NCBI GenBank assembly: GCA_039908535.1
Contig: JAMOAW010000089.1
Location: forward strand, 1-17,091
Length of the DNA stretch: 17,091 nucleotides
Direction: 5' to 3'
DNA from: JAMOAW01 sp039908535
GTDB taxonomy: Bacteria; Pseudomonadota; Magnetococcia; Magnetococcales; JADFZT01
Positions 1 to 6,572 of this stretch are shown here, piece by piece. Positions within the stretch are counted from its first letter, which is position 1. Each line of letters begins with the position of its first letter. The position numbers were made by a program, and so were the translations under genes. The notes beneath the pieces are model-generated. The model had not been told where the DNA came from and searched no databases. It worked only from the letters and a program-made list of their open reading frames with translations.

Positions 1-351
1 GGCGGTAAAGGCAGCGATATACTCTTTGGTGGTTCTGGTGCCGATATGTTTCGCTTTAATTCTCCAGATGAAGGTCCAGACACCCTAAACGATTTTAATG
101 GCTTAGAAGGGGATCAACTCCTCTTTTTTAGCCCGAATTTTGGTTCTCTTGCGACTGGAATATTGGATCCAATGGCCTTTATCGCCAATGAAACAGGTGT
201 GGCTACAAATGCCGAGCAACGGTTTATTTTTAATACAGCTAACCGTCTATTGAGCTACGATGCGGATGGCAATGGGGCAATGACTGCAGTGAATATTGCA
301 ACTATTAACACATCCATATTGACGGCTAGCCAGATTTTTATGTCAAATTAA
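1..351 (+). CDS. C-terminal end of an RTX (hemolysin-type Ca-binding) protein, 5' end outside window
   Basis: The reading frame is open from base 1 and stops with TAA at 349-351, so only the last 116 codons are visible. The first residues read GGKGSDILFGGSGADMFRF, two nonapeptide units of the GGxGxDxLx type that form the calcium-binding parallel beta-roll of RTX proteins. They are followed by a D-F-N-G-x-E-G-D-Q-L-x-F segment, typical of the end of an RTX repeat block before the C-terminal type I secretion signal. Near the end, YDADGNGAMT resembles the D-x-D-G-x-G motif often seen in these C-termini. The catalytic or adhesive part of the protein is upstream of the window, so the activity (protease, lipase, adhesin or S-layer-like) cannot be told. 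Family knowledge implies export by an ABC-type type I system, but none is visible here. Confidence 0.85.
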   Translation, partial: GGKGSDILFGGSGADMFRFNSPDEGPDTLNDFNGLEGDQLLFFSPNFGSLATGILDPMAFIANETGVATNAEQRFIFNTANRLLSYDADGNGAMTAVNIATINTSILTASQIFMSN

Positions 352-423
352 ACCGTTATAAAAATGGCCATACTAAAGCCTAACCGATTGATTTATGGAG
401 AAGACCAATATAAAACAACGCCA

Positions 424-984
424 ATGAATCCGCTTTGATTGGGCCTTAAAACGGCTCTAAGCGAACTTCTCCATGATGACGTTTTAGAAAGTGAGAGCAA
501 CAAAAATGACAGATACAACAAATCTAACCGAGTGGATCTTAAGATAAAAAATAATCGTGGTAAGGTGATTATTATTGAGCTTCAGTACGAACGAGAACAT
601 GACTATCTACAGCGTCTTTTATACGGCACGGCCAAAATTATTACCGAACATATGACCGAAGGTCAACCCTACTCATGTGTGGTAAAAACAATTTCTGTAA
701 ATATTCCGTACTTCGACTTAGGCCAAGGCTCCGATTATATTTATCGAGAAACCACCCATTTCAAGGAATTACATACCAATGATGGCCGCCAGAAAGAAGC
801 CGCTTCGATGCTTCTAAAACGGATACGCCGTAAACAATTTTTCTCCTTTAGTCAGTCTATATTAAGGCGTAGGGCGTGTGGGCGTGGGTTGGATCATCCC
901 TGGGGCCTTACCTATGTTTGGCTCTTGGATGGGCATTTGCTGACTGGAAATGATGATGGGCTGAGTCGGGGGGAAATAGCGTAA
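424..984 (+). pseudogene. Decayed PD-(D/E)XK nuclease-family transposase (Rpn/PF12784-like)
   Basis: Residues after 454 match the PD-(D/E)XK 'transposase'/recombination-promoting nuclease family: LSELLHDDV, LESESNK, NRVDLKI, then IIIELQYE, LLYGTAKIITEHM and YFDLGQGSDYIY. The family's catalytic D and E-x-Q positions are kept (NRVD, IIELQ). The start is broken: ATG at 424 gives M-N-P-L, then TGA, and the expected D-W-A-L-K-R-L lies in the next frame at 437-457. About a dozen residues normally found between KRL and LSELL are missing. A second gap follows HTNDGRQ, where the usual long charged tail is reduced to EAASMLLKRIRRK. The open frame then runs on to 984 through unrelated sequence that is antisense to the end of the DUF1640 gene. 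Intact relatives are, from memory, near 300 residues; this one has under 190 codons. Translation from TTG at 439 is possible but a working enzyme is unlikely. Confidence 0.72.
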
Positions 985-1374
985 AGCGGTAAAAAGCATC
1001 CCGGCTGTGGCCATCATCATCAGGCCAAGCCGAATGGTCATCCGGTATTCAAGTTCCTTGATATCCCGTTTTAGTTCAACCTTGCTCGCCTCAATATCCC
1101 GCTTTAAATCAGCCTTGGTCATCTCGATCTTAGCATCTAATTCTTTGATATTTCGTTTTAATTCCAGAACGTGCATTTCTACGTTCGTTACATCGGCCTT
1201 AGTGGAAAGGTATCCTTCCAGTTCATGTAAATCTCGTTTATCCGCCAGATATTCAAACTGGGTGAAATGGATTTCTTTTATGGCCTCGGAGATGGCTTCG
1301 GCTTGATTTTCCGGGATGCCTGAATTTTTGAGGCGACTGATGAAACGGAAGGTGTCAAAAGTGATGGCGTTCAT
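862..1374 (-). CDS. DUF1640-type coiled-coil protein with one membrane segment
   Basis: The protein has 170 residues. It begins MNAITFDTFRFISRLKNSGI, which matches the N-terminal F-D-T-x-x-F-x-x-x-L-x-x-x-G-x-P-E-x-Q-A-E-A signature of DUF1640 proteins (the bacterial relatives of the CCDC90/MCU-regulator family). Residues about 45-112 form a heptad-rich coiled coil with alternating Lys and Asp/Glu (repeats of K-A-D-L-K-R-D-I, V-E-L-K-R-D-I). One hydrophobic segment follows (LGLMMMATAGMLFTALRYF). After it comes an unusual tail of roughly 38 residues rich in Pro, Gln and Ile, ending in PTPTRPTP. The start ATG at 1374 is preceded by GAAGGGA, a fair ribosome site. The 3' end overlaps the decayed nuclease gene on the other strand, so the tail may have been created by a deletion joining unrelated DNA. 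Cellular function is not known; these proteins are common beside Rpn-like and DUF3782-like genes. Confidence 0.8.
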   Translation of the reverse strand: MNAITFDTFRFISRLKNSGIPENQAEAISEAIKEIHFTQFEYLADKRDLHELEGYLSTKADVTNVEMHVLELKRNIKELDAKIEMTKADLKRDIEASKVELKRDIKELEYRMTIRLGLMMMATAGMLFTALRYFPPTQPIIISSQQMPIQEPNIGKAPGMIQPTPTRPTP

Positions 1375-1461
1375 TGGGTGGTCCCTTCTTAACTTTTTGA
1401 TTTTTTGAATAAAATCAGACTATCAGAATTCGTGGATAAATATCAACAAAAAACACTTATC

Positions 1462-1746
1462 TCACCCCGCCTTCCTTCCCCCTCTCATTTGCCTCAATTG
1501 CGCAAACGCAGACAGCATCGTCTGCATCACCGCTTTCTCGACTGCGTTCGAGTGTCGATAGTTATTCAACAAACATTCCTCTTCCCGTATCAGCGGCTGC
1601 ACCACCGATATAGGCGACTGTACTCTAGTTAGAATATTCATCACGTCGACACCGGTGGCGAGTACGGCAAAAAAAGAGACCGTTGAGACCATAAAAACAT
1701 GCTTCGTGCTCTCGACCAGTTGATCGAAGAGGCATTTTGGCTTCAT
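1462..1746 (-). CDS. Small hypothetical membrane protein
   Basis: This 94-residue frame is not a family I recognise. From ATG at 1746 it begins MKPKCLFDQLVESTKHVFMV and holds one likely membrane segment (HVFMVSTVSFFAVLATGV). A polar stretch (EEECLLNNYRHSNAVEKAVMQ) and a basic end (RQMRGGRKAG) follow. The frame stays open eight codons upstream to a TTG at 1770, but that start has no clear ribosome site; an AAAGA lies ahead of ATG 1746. It ends 87 bases before the DUF1640 gene on the same strand, so the two could be cotranscribed. The opposite strand (1405-1632) is also open but has an unlikely composition. The gene call rests on frame length, the membrane segment and codon sense only. Confidence 0.45.
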   Translation of the reverse strand: MKPKCLFDQLVESTKHVFMVSTVSFFAVLATGVDVMNILTRVQSPISVVQPLIREEECLLNNYRHSNAVEKAVMQTMLSAFAQLRQMRGGRKAG

Positions 1747-1842
1747 GATGACAATCTTTAGCAGCGTCAATCAATGAGGTACAGAATAGTCAAAGCCCAG
1801 AACCGATTTTAAAAAAACCGTTCTCTTTTAAACCATCAACAA

Positions 1843-1869
1843 TTGACAAACGCGTCAAACCCGATTAAT
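1843..1869 (+). promoter_or_regulatory. Candidate promoter upstream of tRNA-Gln
   Basis: A perfect TTGACA at 1843-1848 is followed after 15 bases by ATTAAT at 1864-1869, a four-of-six match to the -10 box. The spacing is short, which lowers confidence. If used, the transcript would run through the perfect hairpin at 1887-1928 before reaching tRNA-Gln at 1950. A second TTGACA at 1925-1930 lies at the foot of that hairpin but has no acceptable -10 before the tRNA. Confidence 0.3.
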
Positions 1870-1886
1870 CTGCAAAGAAATAAGAA

Positions 1887-1938
1887 TCAAACCCTGGGGG
1901 GGCGGAAAACCGCCCCCCCAGGGTTTGACATTTTTTTT
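1887..1938 (+). repeat. Perfect 19-bp inverted repeat with T8 tail (terminator-like hairpin)
   Basis: The left arm 1887-1905 (TCAAACCCTGGGGGGGCGG) is exactly complementary to the right arm 1910-1928, with an AAAA loop. ACA separates the right arm from eight T residues (1931-1938), so on the plus strand it looks like a strong intrinsic terminator. No intact plus-strand gene precedes it, and it lies only 21 bases upstream of tRNA-Gln. The CAAAACCCTGGGGG-type core is shared with the larger repeats at 2030, 4783 and 9967, so it is probably a relic or short version of that repeat family and not a dedicated terminator. Confidence 0.8.
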
Positions 1939-1949
1939 CCAGAAAATAT

Positions 1950-2024
1950 TGGGCCGTCGCCAAGCGGTAAGGCCCCGGATTTTGATTCCGGTATACCCAG
2001 GTTCGAATCCTGGCGGCCCAGCCA
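1950..2024 (+). tRNA. tRNA-Gln (anticodon TTG), CCA encoded
   Basis: A complete cloverleaf can be folded by eye. Acceptor TGGGCCG (1950-1956) pairs with CGGCCCA (2014-2020), followed by the discriminator G and a genomically encoded CCA (2022-2024). The D-loop holds AAGCGGTAAGG. The anticodon stem CCGGA/TCCGG encloses the loop TTTTGAT, giving anticodon TTG at 1982-1984, which reads CAA glutamine codons. The T arm contains GGTTCGAATCC. The U1-A72 pair and 75-base length match bacterial tRNA-Gln. A repeat element begins only five bases after the CCA, and a perfect hairpin ends 21 bases before the gene. Confidence 0.97.
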
Positions 2025-2029
2025 TTTAC

Positions 2030-2183
2030 GTATCGAAAAAATAAAAATCAAGACCTTGGGGGGTGGAGAACCGCCCCCCAATCCCCTCACCCTTTTTTTT
2101 AATTCTTAAAAAAAAGAGGGGGTCTGGGGGATTCATCCCCCAGGGTTTTGCTTTTGATTTTTTGCCCGAAGGGCATCATGTTC
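2030..2183 (-). repeat. Intergenic hairpin repeat, copy 1 (reverse orientation)
   Basis: Read on the minus strand this element starts GAACATGATGCCCTTCGGGC (2183 downward), passes AAAACCCTGGGGGATGAATC, a C-tract, a T8/A-tract hairpin and GGCGGTTCTCC, and ends CAAGGTCTTGATTTTTATTT and CGATAC at 2030. It is nearly the same as the copy at 9967-10107. Its first base is the last base of the CMP-sugar synthetase stop codon (TAG, 2183-2185). Its far end is five bases from the tRNA-Gln CCA. The CTGGGGG/CCCCCAG hairpin (2124-2143) followed by a T-run on the minus strand could stop transcription of the sugar operon. Confidence 0.8.
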
Positions 2184-2887
2184 TATTGTTTTTTATTCAA
2201 AATATCCTGCTGCAAAAACTCAGCAATACGAAAATCCAACTCGGTATCAATATCCCAAGAACGTTGCGTAGGCATCACATACCCACGGGTTTTGCCATTC
2301 ATAAAATACCCTTTTTCCAAAAAATGATCGACTCGACAGACCAAAATTGCCCCGTTCAGTGCATAAACTACTGGCAATGCTTGCCGATTATGTCTTGAAA
2401 AATCCTCAGCTAAAATGGGCTGCAACTCATTGTGTTTATTCAATGAATACATCCAATAGGGACTTTTACCGGCTTCGGTGACACTCACACAGGCCAAAAC
2501 CCCCTCCTGTACACAAATGGATAGACACTGGGTGATATCCTCAGAAAGACGCAAAGGAGAGGTGGGCTGCAACCAGACAAGATAATCATATGTTTCTGAC
2601 AAACTTTGCAAAACATGCTTGGCCACTTGTACCGCCGTAGCCTGATCTGTGGCCAACTCCAAGGGGCGTACAAACGGCACCTCACACCCCCACTGTCGCG
2701 CTGTAGAGATAATCTCCTCATCCTCAGAAGAGACCAGCAAACGATCAATATAAGGACAAGCTTGCGCCGTCTCAATGGTCCAGGCAAGGAGAGGCTTCCC
2801 AGCAAAAGATAGGATATTTTTACGCGGTAACCCTTTAGAACCACCACGGGCAGGAATCACTGCCAAAACCGATTTACCCGCAATCAT
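2183..2887 (-). CDS. CMP-sugar synthetase (acylneuraminate cytidylyltransferase family; NeuA/LegF/PseF-like)
   Basis: The 234-residue protein matches the CMP-nonulosonate synthetase family, which transfers CMP from CTP to a nine-carbon sialic-type sugar to make the donor for surface glycans. The N-terminus carries the nucleotide-binding motif IPARGGSKGLPRKN (residues about 11-24), followed by GKPLLAWTIETA, VSSEDEEI, the substrate segment WLQPTSPLR, and WDIDTELDFRIAE near the end, all hallmarks of the family. The ATG at 2887 overlaps the TGA of the upstream nucleotidyltransferase (ATGA), with AGAGG as ribosome site. Paired with a PtmE-like enzyme, it more likely handles legionaminic acid (LegF/PtmB type) than N-acetylneuraminic acid, but the substrate cannot be proved from sequence. 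It is the last gene of a three-gene operon, and a repeat starts at its stop codon. Confidence 0.88.
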   Translation of the reverse strand: MIAGKSVLAVIPARGGSKGLPRKNILSFAGKPLLAWTIETAQACPYIDRLLVSSEDEEIISTARQWGCEVPFVRPLELATDQATAVQVAKHVLQSLSETYDYLVWLQPTSPLRLSEDITQCLSICVQEGVLACVSVTEAGKSPYWMYSLNKHNELQPILAEDFSRHNRQALPVVYALNGAILVCRVDHFLEKGYFMNGKTRGYVMPTQRSWDIDTELDFRIAEFLQQDILNKKQ

Positions 2888-3936
2888 TGGAACACCTCTG
2901 GATAATCTTTACAAGCTTGATGAAAATCACCCATGCGGCCAATATCCAACCAATAATCTAAAAATGGAAATGCCGCCGTTGGCAATCCAGATTCGATCAC
3001 CTTTTGAAACAAAAAAGGCATATCGAATATACCGCTGGTGGGAGGAATAAAGGCCAACACTTCAGGATCCAAAAGATAAATTCCGGCATTCACAAAATAT
3101 TCTTGCACCGGCTTTTCCTCAATCCCCAACAGACGATGACTGTCCAGACGCACCACTCCATATGGGATAGACTGCTGAATTTTTCGTACACAAATGGTCG
3201 CAACAGATTTTTTTTCCATATGAAAATCCAATATTCTCCCAAAATGAATACTGGTCAACAAATCACCATTCATGACAAAAAAAGGTTCTTGTGGTATATC
3301 AGGCAATAAGGCCAAAGAACCAGCGGTTCCTAAACGACCATTCTCCTCCAGATAACTAATCGTGACCCCCCAATCCGAACCATCTCCAAAATGATCCTGG
3401 ATCATCCCCTTGCGATAATTCACCGAAAACAAAAAACGGTGAAAACCGTGACTGATAAAACTCTCCAGAATGACCTCTAAAATGGGTTTGGCACCTACCC
3501 GCAACAGAGGCTTGGGACAATGATCGGTGAGTGGTGCCAATCGTGTCCCCAGTCCGCCCGCCATAATCACCACCAAATTGTCCCGTTTGGGCGTCTGGGC
3601 AAGTCTATACAGAGTTTCGAGTCCAACCAGATGATTCTGGTGGTCAATAAGGGGAATATGTTCAAGATGCATGGCGCCCATGAGATTCAGTAACCGCTCC
3701 CTCGTATCGGTTGCTTTTGCTGTTACCGGGTTATGGTTCATCACCCGAGACACTGGTTCTTTGATATCTATTTTTTGCAACAAACCCCGACGCACATCGC
3801 CATCGGTCACAATCCCTACCAAACAATTTTTATCATCTACAACCAACCCCACCCGTAAAGCCCCATTGTTAATAATACCCATGGCTTCAATAATAGGTGT
3901 GCTGGGCTGAAGAAGGACAGACTGCCAATTATCCAT
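2884..3936 (-). CDS. CBS-domain sugar-1-phosphate nucleotidyltransferase (PtmE-like)
   Basis: The 350-residue protein has two CBS motifs at the N-terminus (about residues 8-55, ending LVGIVTDGDVRRGLL, and 62-112, with LEHIPLIDHQNHLVG), then a nucleotidyltransferase domain. Its signature is AGGLGTRLAPLTDHCPKPLL (126-145), with NGDLLTS as the metal-binding region. This CBS plus NTP-transferase layout is that of PtmE, which makes GDP-glucosamine for the GDP-linked legionaminic acid route in Campylobacter; mannose- or glucose-1-phosphate enzymes lack that order. The frame is open to 3987, but ATG 3936 is chosen: it has GGAG seven bases upstream and gives an N-terminus that starts at the CBS domain. 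It overlaps the upstream acyltransferase stop by 8 bases (ATGGATAA). The CBS pair suggests nucleotide-controlled activity. The sugar substrate is inferred. Confidence 0.85.
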   Translation of the reverse strand: MDNWQSVLLQPSTPIIEAMGIINNGALRVGLVVDDKNCLVGIVTDGDVRRGLLQKIDIKEPVSRVMNHNPVTAKATDTRERLLNLMGAMHLEHIPLIDHQNHLVGLETLYRLAQTPKRDNLVVIMAGGLGTRLAPLTDHCPKPLLRVGAKPILEVILESFISHGFHRFLFSVNYRKGMIQDHFGDGSDWGVTISYLEENGRLGTAGSLALLPDIPQEPFFVMNGDLLTSIHFGRILDFHMEKKSVATICVRKIQQSIPYGVVRLDSHRLLGIEEKPVQEYFVNAGIYLLDPEVLAFIPPTSGIFDMPFLFQKVIESGLPTAAFPFLDYWLDIGRMGDFHQACKDYPEVFQ

Positions 3937-4576
3937 ATGAAATCTCCATCGCTGGAACACCAACCACTTTGACACCATCCGCGACATGCCGAACGACCAC
4001 CGCCCCGGCCGCCACTAAAACAGAACGACCCAGACGAATTCCCTGAATCACTGTCGCACCGGTTCCAATATGCGACCTCTCACCCACTTCCACCCCCCCA
4101 GAAAGCACCGCACCAGGAGCAATATGCACATGCGCTCCAATTTGACCATCGTGATCAATAACGGCCCGTGTATTGACGATGGTGTTCTCTCCCACCCGAC
4201 TCCCTGTCTGAATAATGGCTCCAGCCATCACCTGTACCCCTGGCCCCAAAACCGCAGAAGCAGAGACCACTGCCCAAGGGTGCACAACCGTAAGAAATGA
4301 ATACCCTAAGGCGGTAAATTTTTGAAAAATTTTGGCCCTCGGCTCCGTATCCCCAACCCCCCCTAAACCATTGACCAACACCACCTGATCAGGAGAATAA
4401 TTCCTCAACATCTCCTCTTCCCAAAGCAGAGGAATACCACAAATAGAGGCGTCGTGAACCACTGGATCAGGCACCACAAAACCCAACGCCTGTTGAGCAA
4501 AACCATGGATTAATAGGGTATCTAACACCACTCTTCCGTGTCCACCAACCCCCAAAATGAGCCATTTTTTGCGCAA
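3929..4576 (-). CDS. NeuD/PglD/LegH-like sugar O/N-acyltransferase
   Basis: The 215-residue protein is of the NeuD/PglD family. An N-terminal Rossmann-like half begins WLILGVGGHGRVVLDTLL. A left-handed parallel beta-helix built from hexapeptide repeats follows (from about residue 100: SAVLGPGVQVMAGAIIQTGS and onward). DHDGQIGAHVHIAPGAVLSG contains the conserved His142 that acts as base in PglD, and the end GVPA is the usual coenzyme-A-site close. It probably acetylates an amino-sugar intermediate (LegH-like, UDP-bacillosamine type) or O-acetylates a nonulosonate. The start is TTG at 4576, with AAAAGG seven bases upstream; no in-frame ATG precedes the GVGGHG motif. It is the first gene of the operon. 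The AT-rich region 4577-4780 should hold the promoter. Confidence 0.85.
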   Translation of the reverse strand: MRKKWLILGVGGHGRVVLDTLLIHGFAQQALGFVVPDPVVHDASICGIPLLWEEEMLRNYSPDQVVLVNGLGGVGDTEPRAKIFQKFTALGYSFLTVVHPWAVVSASAVLGPGVQVMAGAIIQTGSRVGENTIVNTRAVIDHDGQIGAHVHIAPGAVLSGGVEVGERSHIGTGATVIQGIRLGRSVLVAAGAVVVRHVADGVKVVGVPAMEISYG

Positions 4577-4782
4577 TGAATGACCTTTTCCTGATTGCTG
4601 TTAACCTGCGATAGGGCAAACAATAAAAACCACACATTATTAAATGCAAAAAGGATACCAATTATTTGATATTATTTTTCAAGTGGTTATATATATAGAA
4701 ACAACAGGTGGGCAAAAAAAACAGATCAAAGAGGCGATTTTTTCCAGGTTGAATGGCCAAATAAAGACAAAATACGAAAAAA
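4577..4782. other. AT-rich intergenic region upstream of the sugar operon
   Basis: No gene is seen in these 206 bases. The minus strand holds a possible promoter, TTGCCC (4708-4713) with TATATA 16 bases downstream, but the -35 match is poor and other AT-rich choices exist. The region carries no repeat copy; the repeat begins at 4783. Confidence 0.4.
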
Positions 4783-5039
4783 AACATGATGCCCTGCGGG
4801 AAATCTTTTTTTTAATGATCAAAAAAAAGGGACCACCACATTTAAGTGTGGACGATGAACGAGTGCCTGAACAAAAAGCAAAATCAAGACCTTGGGGGCA
4901 ATCCCCCAGACCCCTTTTTTTTTAAAATAATAAAATCAAAAAACAGACGACCACGGTTAAGTGGGGGGGGATTGGGGGGCACCCGGTTGTTTCAGAGGAG
5001 ATTCGCACCCCAAGGTCTTGATTTTTGTTTTTCCAATAC
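4783..5039 (+). repeat. Intergenic hairpin repeat, copy 2 (long, expanded form)
   Basis: This copy begins AACATGATGCCCTGCGGG, like the others, and ends ATTTTTGTTTTTCCAATAC, a variant of the CCGATAC end. Inside it are AATCAAGACCTTGGGGG, CAATCCCCCAGACCCC with a T9 run, and a second half with GTGGGGGGGGATTGGGGGGC and CCCCAAGGTCTTGATTTTTG. The AATCAAGACCTTGGGG / CCCCAAGGTCTTGATT pair is a long inverted repeat about 120 bases apart. At 257 bases it is longer than the other copies and may be two nested insertions. It ends five bases before the gspE stop codon and separates gspE from the sugar operon. Confidence 0.75.
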
Positions 5040-5044
5040 ATAAA

Positions 5045-6559
5045 TCAATCTTCTTGCGTCACCCGCAACACCTCTTCAGGGGTGGTGCGACCACTCTGAA
5101 GCAGACGCAGGCCATCTTCCCAAAGACTTCTAGAATGGTGGCGGGCATCTTGAAGCAAAGCCTGCTCCCCGAGCCCGTCATGAATCTTGACGCGCATGTG
5201 TTCGTCCAAAACGATAAGTTCATAAATGCCGCTACGCCCTGAATAACCAGTCTCTCCACATAATTCACAGCCAACCGCTCGATAAAGGATCGGTAACGCC
5301 TCCTCGGCAAGACCAAGGTCGCGGACATCGGCGGAAGTAGCCGGGCGAACTTGTTTGCAATGAGGACAAATGAGGCGAACCAAACGTTGCGCCAATACAC
5401 CTAAAAGACTGGAAGCCAATAAAAAAGGCTCCACGCCCATATCCCGTAAACGAGCAATGGCCCCAATGGCACTGTTGGTGTGCAACGTGGAAAGAACCAA
5501 ATGGCCCGTTAAACTGGCTTGAACCGCTATGCGAGCCGTTTCAAGGTCACGAATCTCTCCAACCATAACCATATCGGGATCCTGACGCAAAATGGCACGC
5601 AACCCCCGAGCAAAAGTTAAATCTACCTTAATATTGACATGGGTCTGGCCAATGCCATCCAAAAAATATTCAATAGGATCCTCCACCGTCATAATATTGC
5701 GGCTTTGATCGTTCAACCGCTTGAGAATGGCGTATAAAGTGGTCGTCTTGCCTGAACCCGTCGGACCGGTGACCAAAAAAATACCGTTGGGCTTGTGAAT
5801 GGTGTGATCCAAAGCCTCAAACATCGTGGCGGGCATCCCCAAATCTTCCAGATCCATGCGTCCAGATTTTTTATCCAATAAACGCAAAACCACCCGCTCG
5901 CCATGGCCAGTAGGAATGGTCGATACCCGCACATCCACCGGCTGTCCGGCAATGCGCAATGAAATGCGACCATCCTGAGGCAGACGCTTTTCGGCAATAT
6001 CCAACCTCGCCATCACCTTGACCCGCGAGGCAATCAAAGGGGCTAAAGCCCGTTTCTGCTCCAACACCTTGCGCAACACCCCATCCACCCGAAATCGCAC
6101 CACAAGACGATCCTCATACGGTTCTAAATGAATGTCAGAGGCGTTCTTTTTCAAGGCATCGGTCACCAACGCATTGATCAAACGAATAATCGGTGCATCA
6201 TCGGAGCTATCGGCCAAATCTTGGGGTTCGGCCAACTCCTGGGCCACTTGAATTAAATCCAACTCCCCATCTAAAGATTCCATCTCCTGTATGGTGCGCG
6301 TCGAACCATCTTCAAAATCTTTGCGCAAACGCCGATCAAAGGTCTCAATGTCCACCCGTTGCAGCTGCAAAGGAGAACGAAAATAACGACGAAGCTCTAT
6401 CAAGGCCTGTAAAGAGGGGGCCTCCCGGCAAAGAACCACCACCTCCCCCCGAGGACCAGACTCCTTGGAAACCAACACCCCATGCTTTTTCGAAAAGGCA
6501 AAAGAGACGACAAAAGGCTCTCCTGTTTGTAAATCCAATTGGGATGCGTCACGATTCAT
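5045..6559 (-). CDS. gspE: Type II secretion system ATPase GspE
   Basis: The 504-residue protein is a GspE/PulE-family secretion ATPase that powers assembly of the pseudopilus at the inner membrane. Seen in order are an N-terminal N1-type domain, the N2 segment with ASDIHLEPYEDRLVVRFRVD, Walker A GPTGSGKTT (265-273), the Asp box and Walker B region ILRQDPDMVMVGEIRD (about 323-338), the His box STLHTN, and a four-cysteine zinc site CPHC...CELC (398, 401, 431, 434), as in true GspE and PilB proteins. The frame is open to 6658 inside gspD, but ATG 6559 is the likely start: it lies 13 bases after the gspD stop and has GAGGG about 10 bases upstream. Linkage to gspC and gspD favours GspE over PilB. 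A repeat element follows the stop codon. Confidence 0.93.
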   Translation of the reverse strand: MNRDASQLDLQTGEPFVVSFAFSKKHGVLVSKESGPRGEVVVLCREAPSLQALIELRRYFRSPLQLQRVDIETFDRRLRKDFEDGSTRTIQEMESLDGELDLIQVAQELAEPQDLADSSDDAPIIRLINALVTDALKKNASDIHLEPYEDRLVVRFRVDGVLRKVLEQKRALAPLIASRVKVMARLDIAEKRLPQDGRISLRIAGQPVDVRVSTIPTGHGERVVLRLLDKKSGRMDLEDLGMPATMFEALDHTIHKPNGIFLVTGPTGSGKTTTLYAILKRLNDQSRNIMTVEDPIEYFLDGIGQTHVNIKVDLTFARGLRAILRQDPDMVMVGEIRDLETARIAVQASLTGHLVLSTLHTNSAIGAIARLRDMGVEPFLLASSLLGVLAQRLVRLICPHCKQVRPATSADVRDLGLAEEALPILYRAVGCELCGETGYSGRSGIYELIVLDEHMRVKIHDGLGEQALLQDARHHSRSLWEDGLRLLQSGRTTPEEVLRVTQED

Positions 6560-6572
6560 CGGGAAATATCCC

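Noticed and set aside
1843..2109. Open frame spanning the tRNA-Gln region
   Set aside because: It covers a perfect hairpin, a complete tRNA and part of a repeat, so it is not a gene.
4783..5039. Insertion sequence
   Set aside because: No transposase frame fits; the DNA is G/C-tract hairpins with stops in all frames beyond short runs. It is better described as a non-coding repeat.
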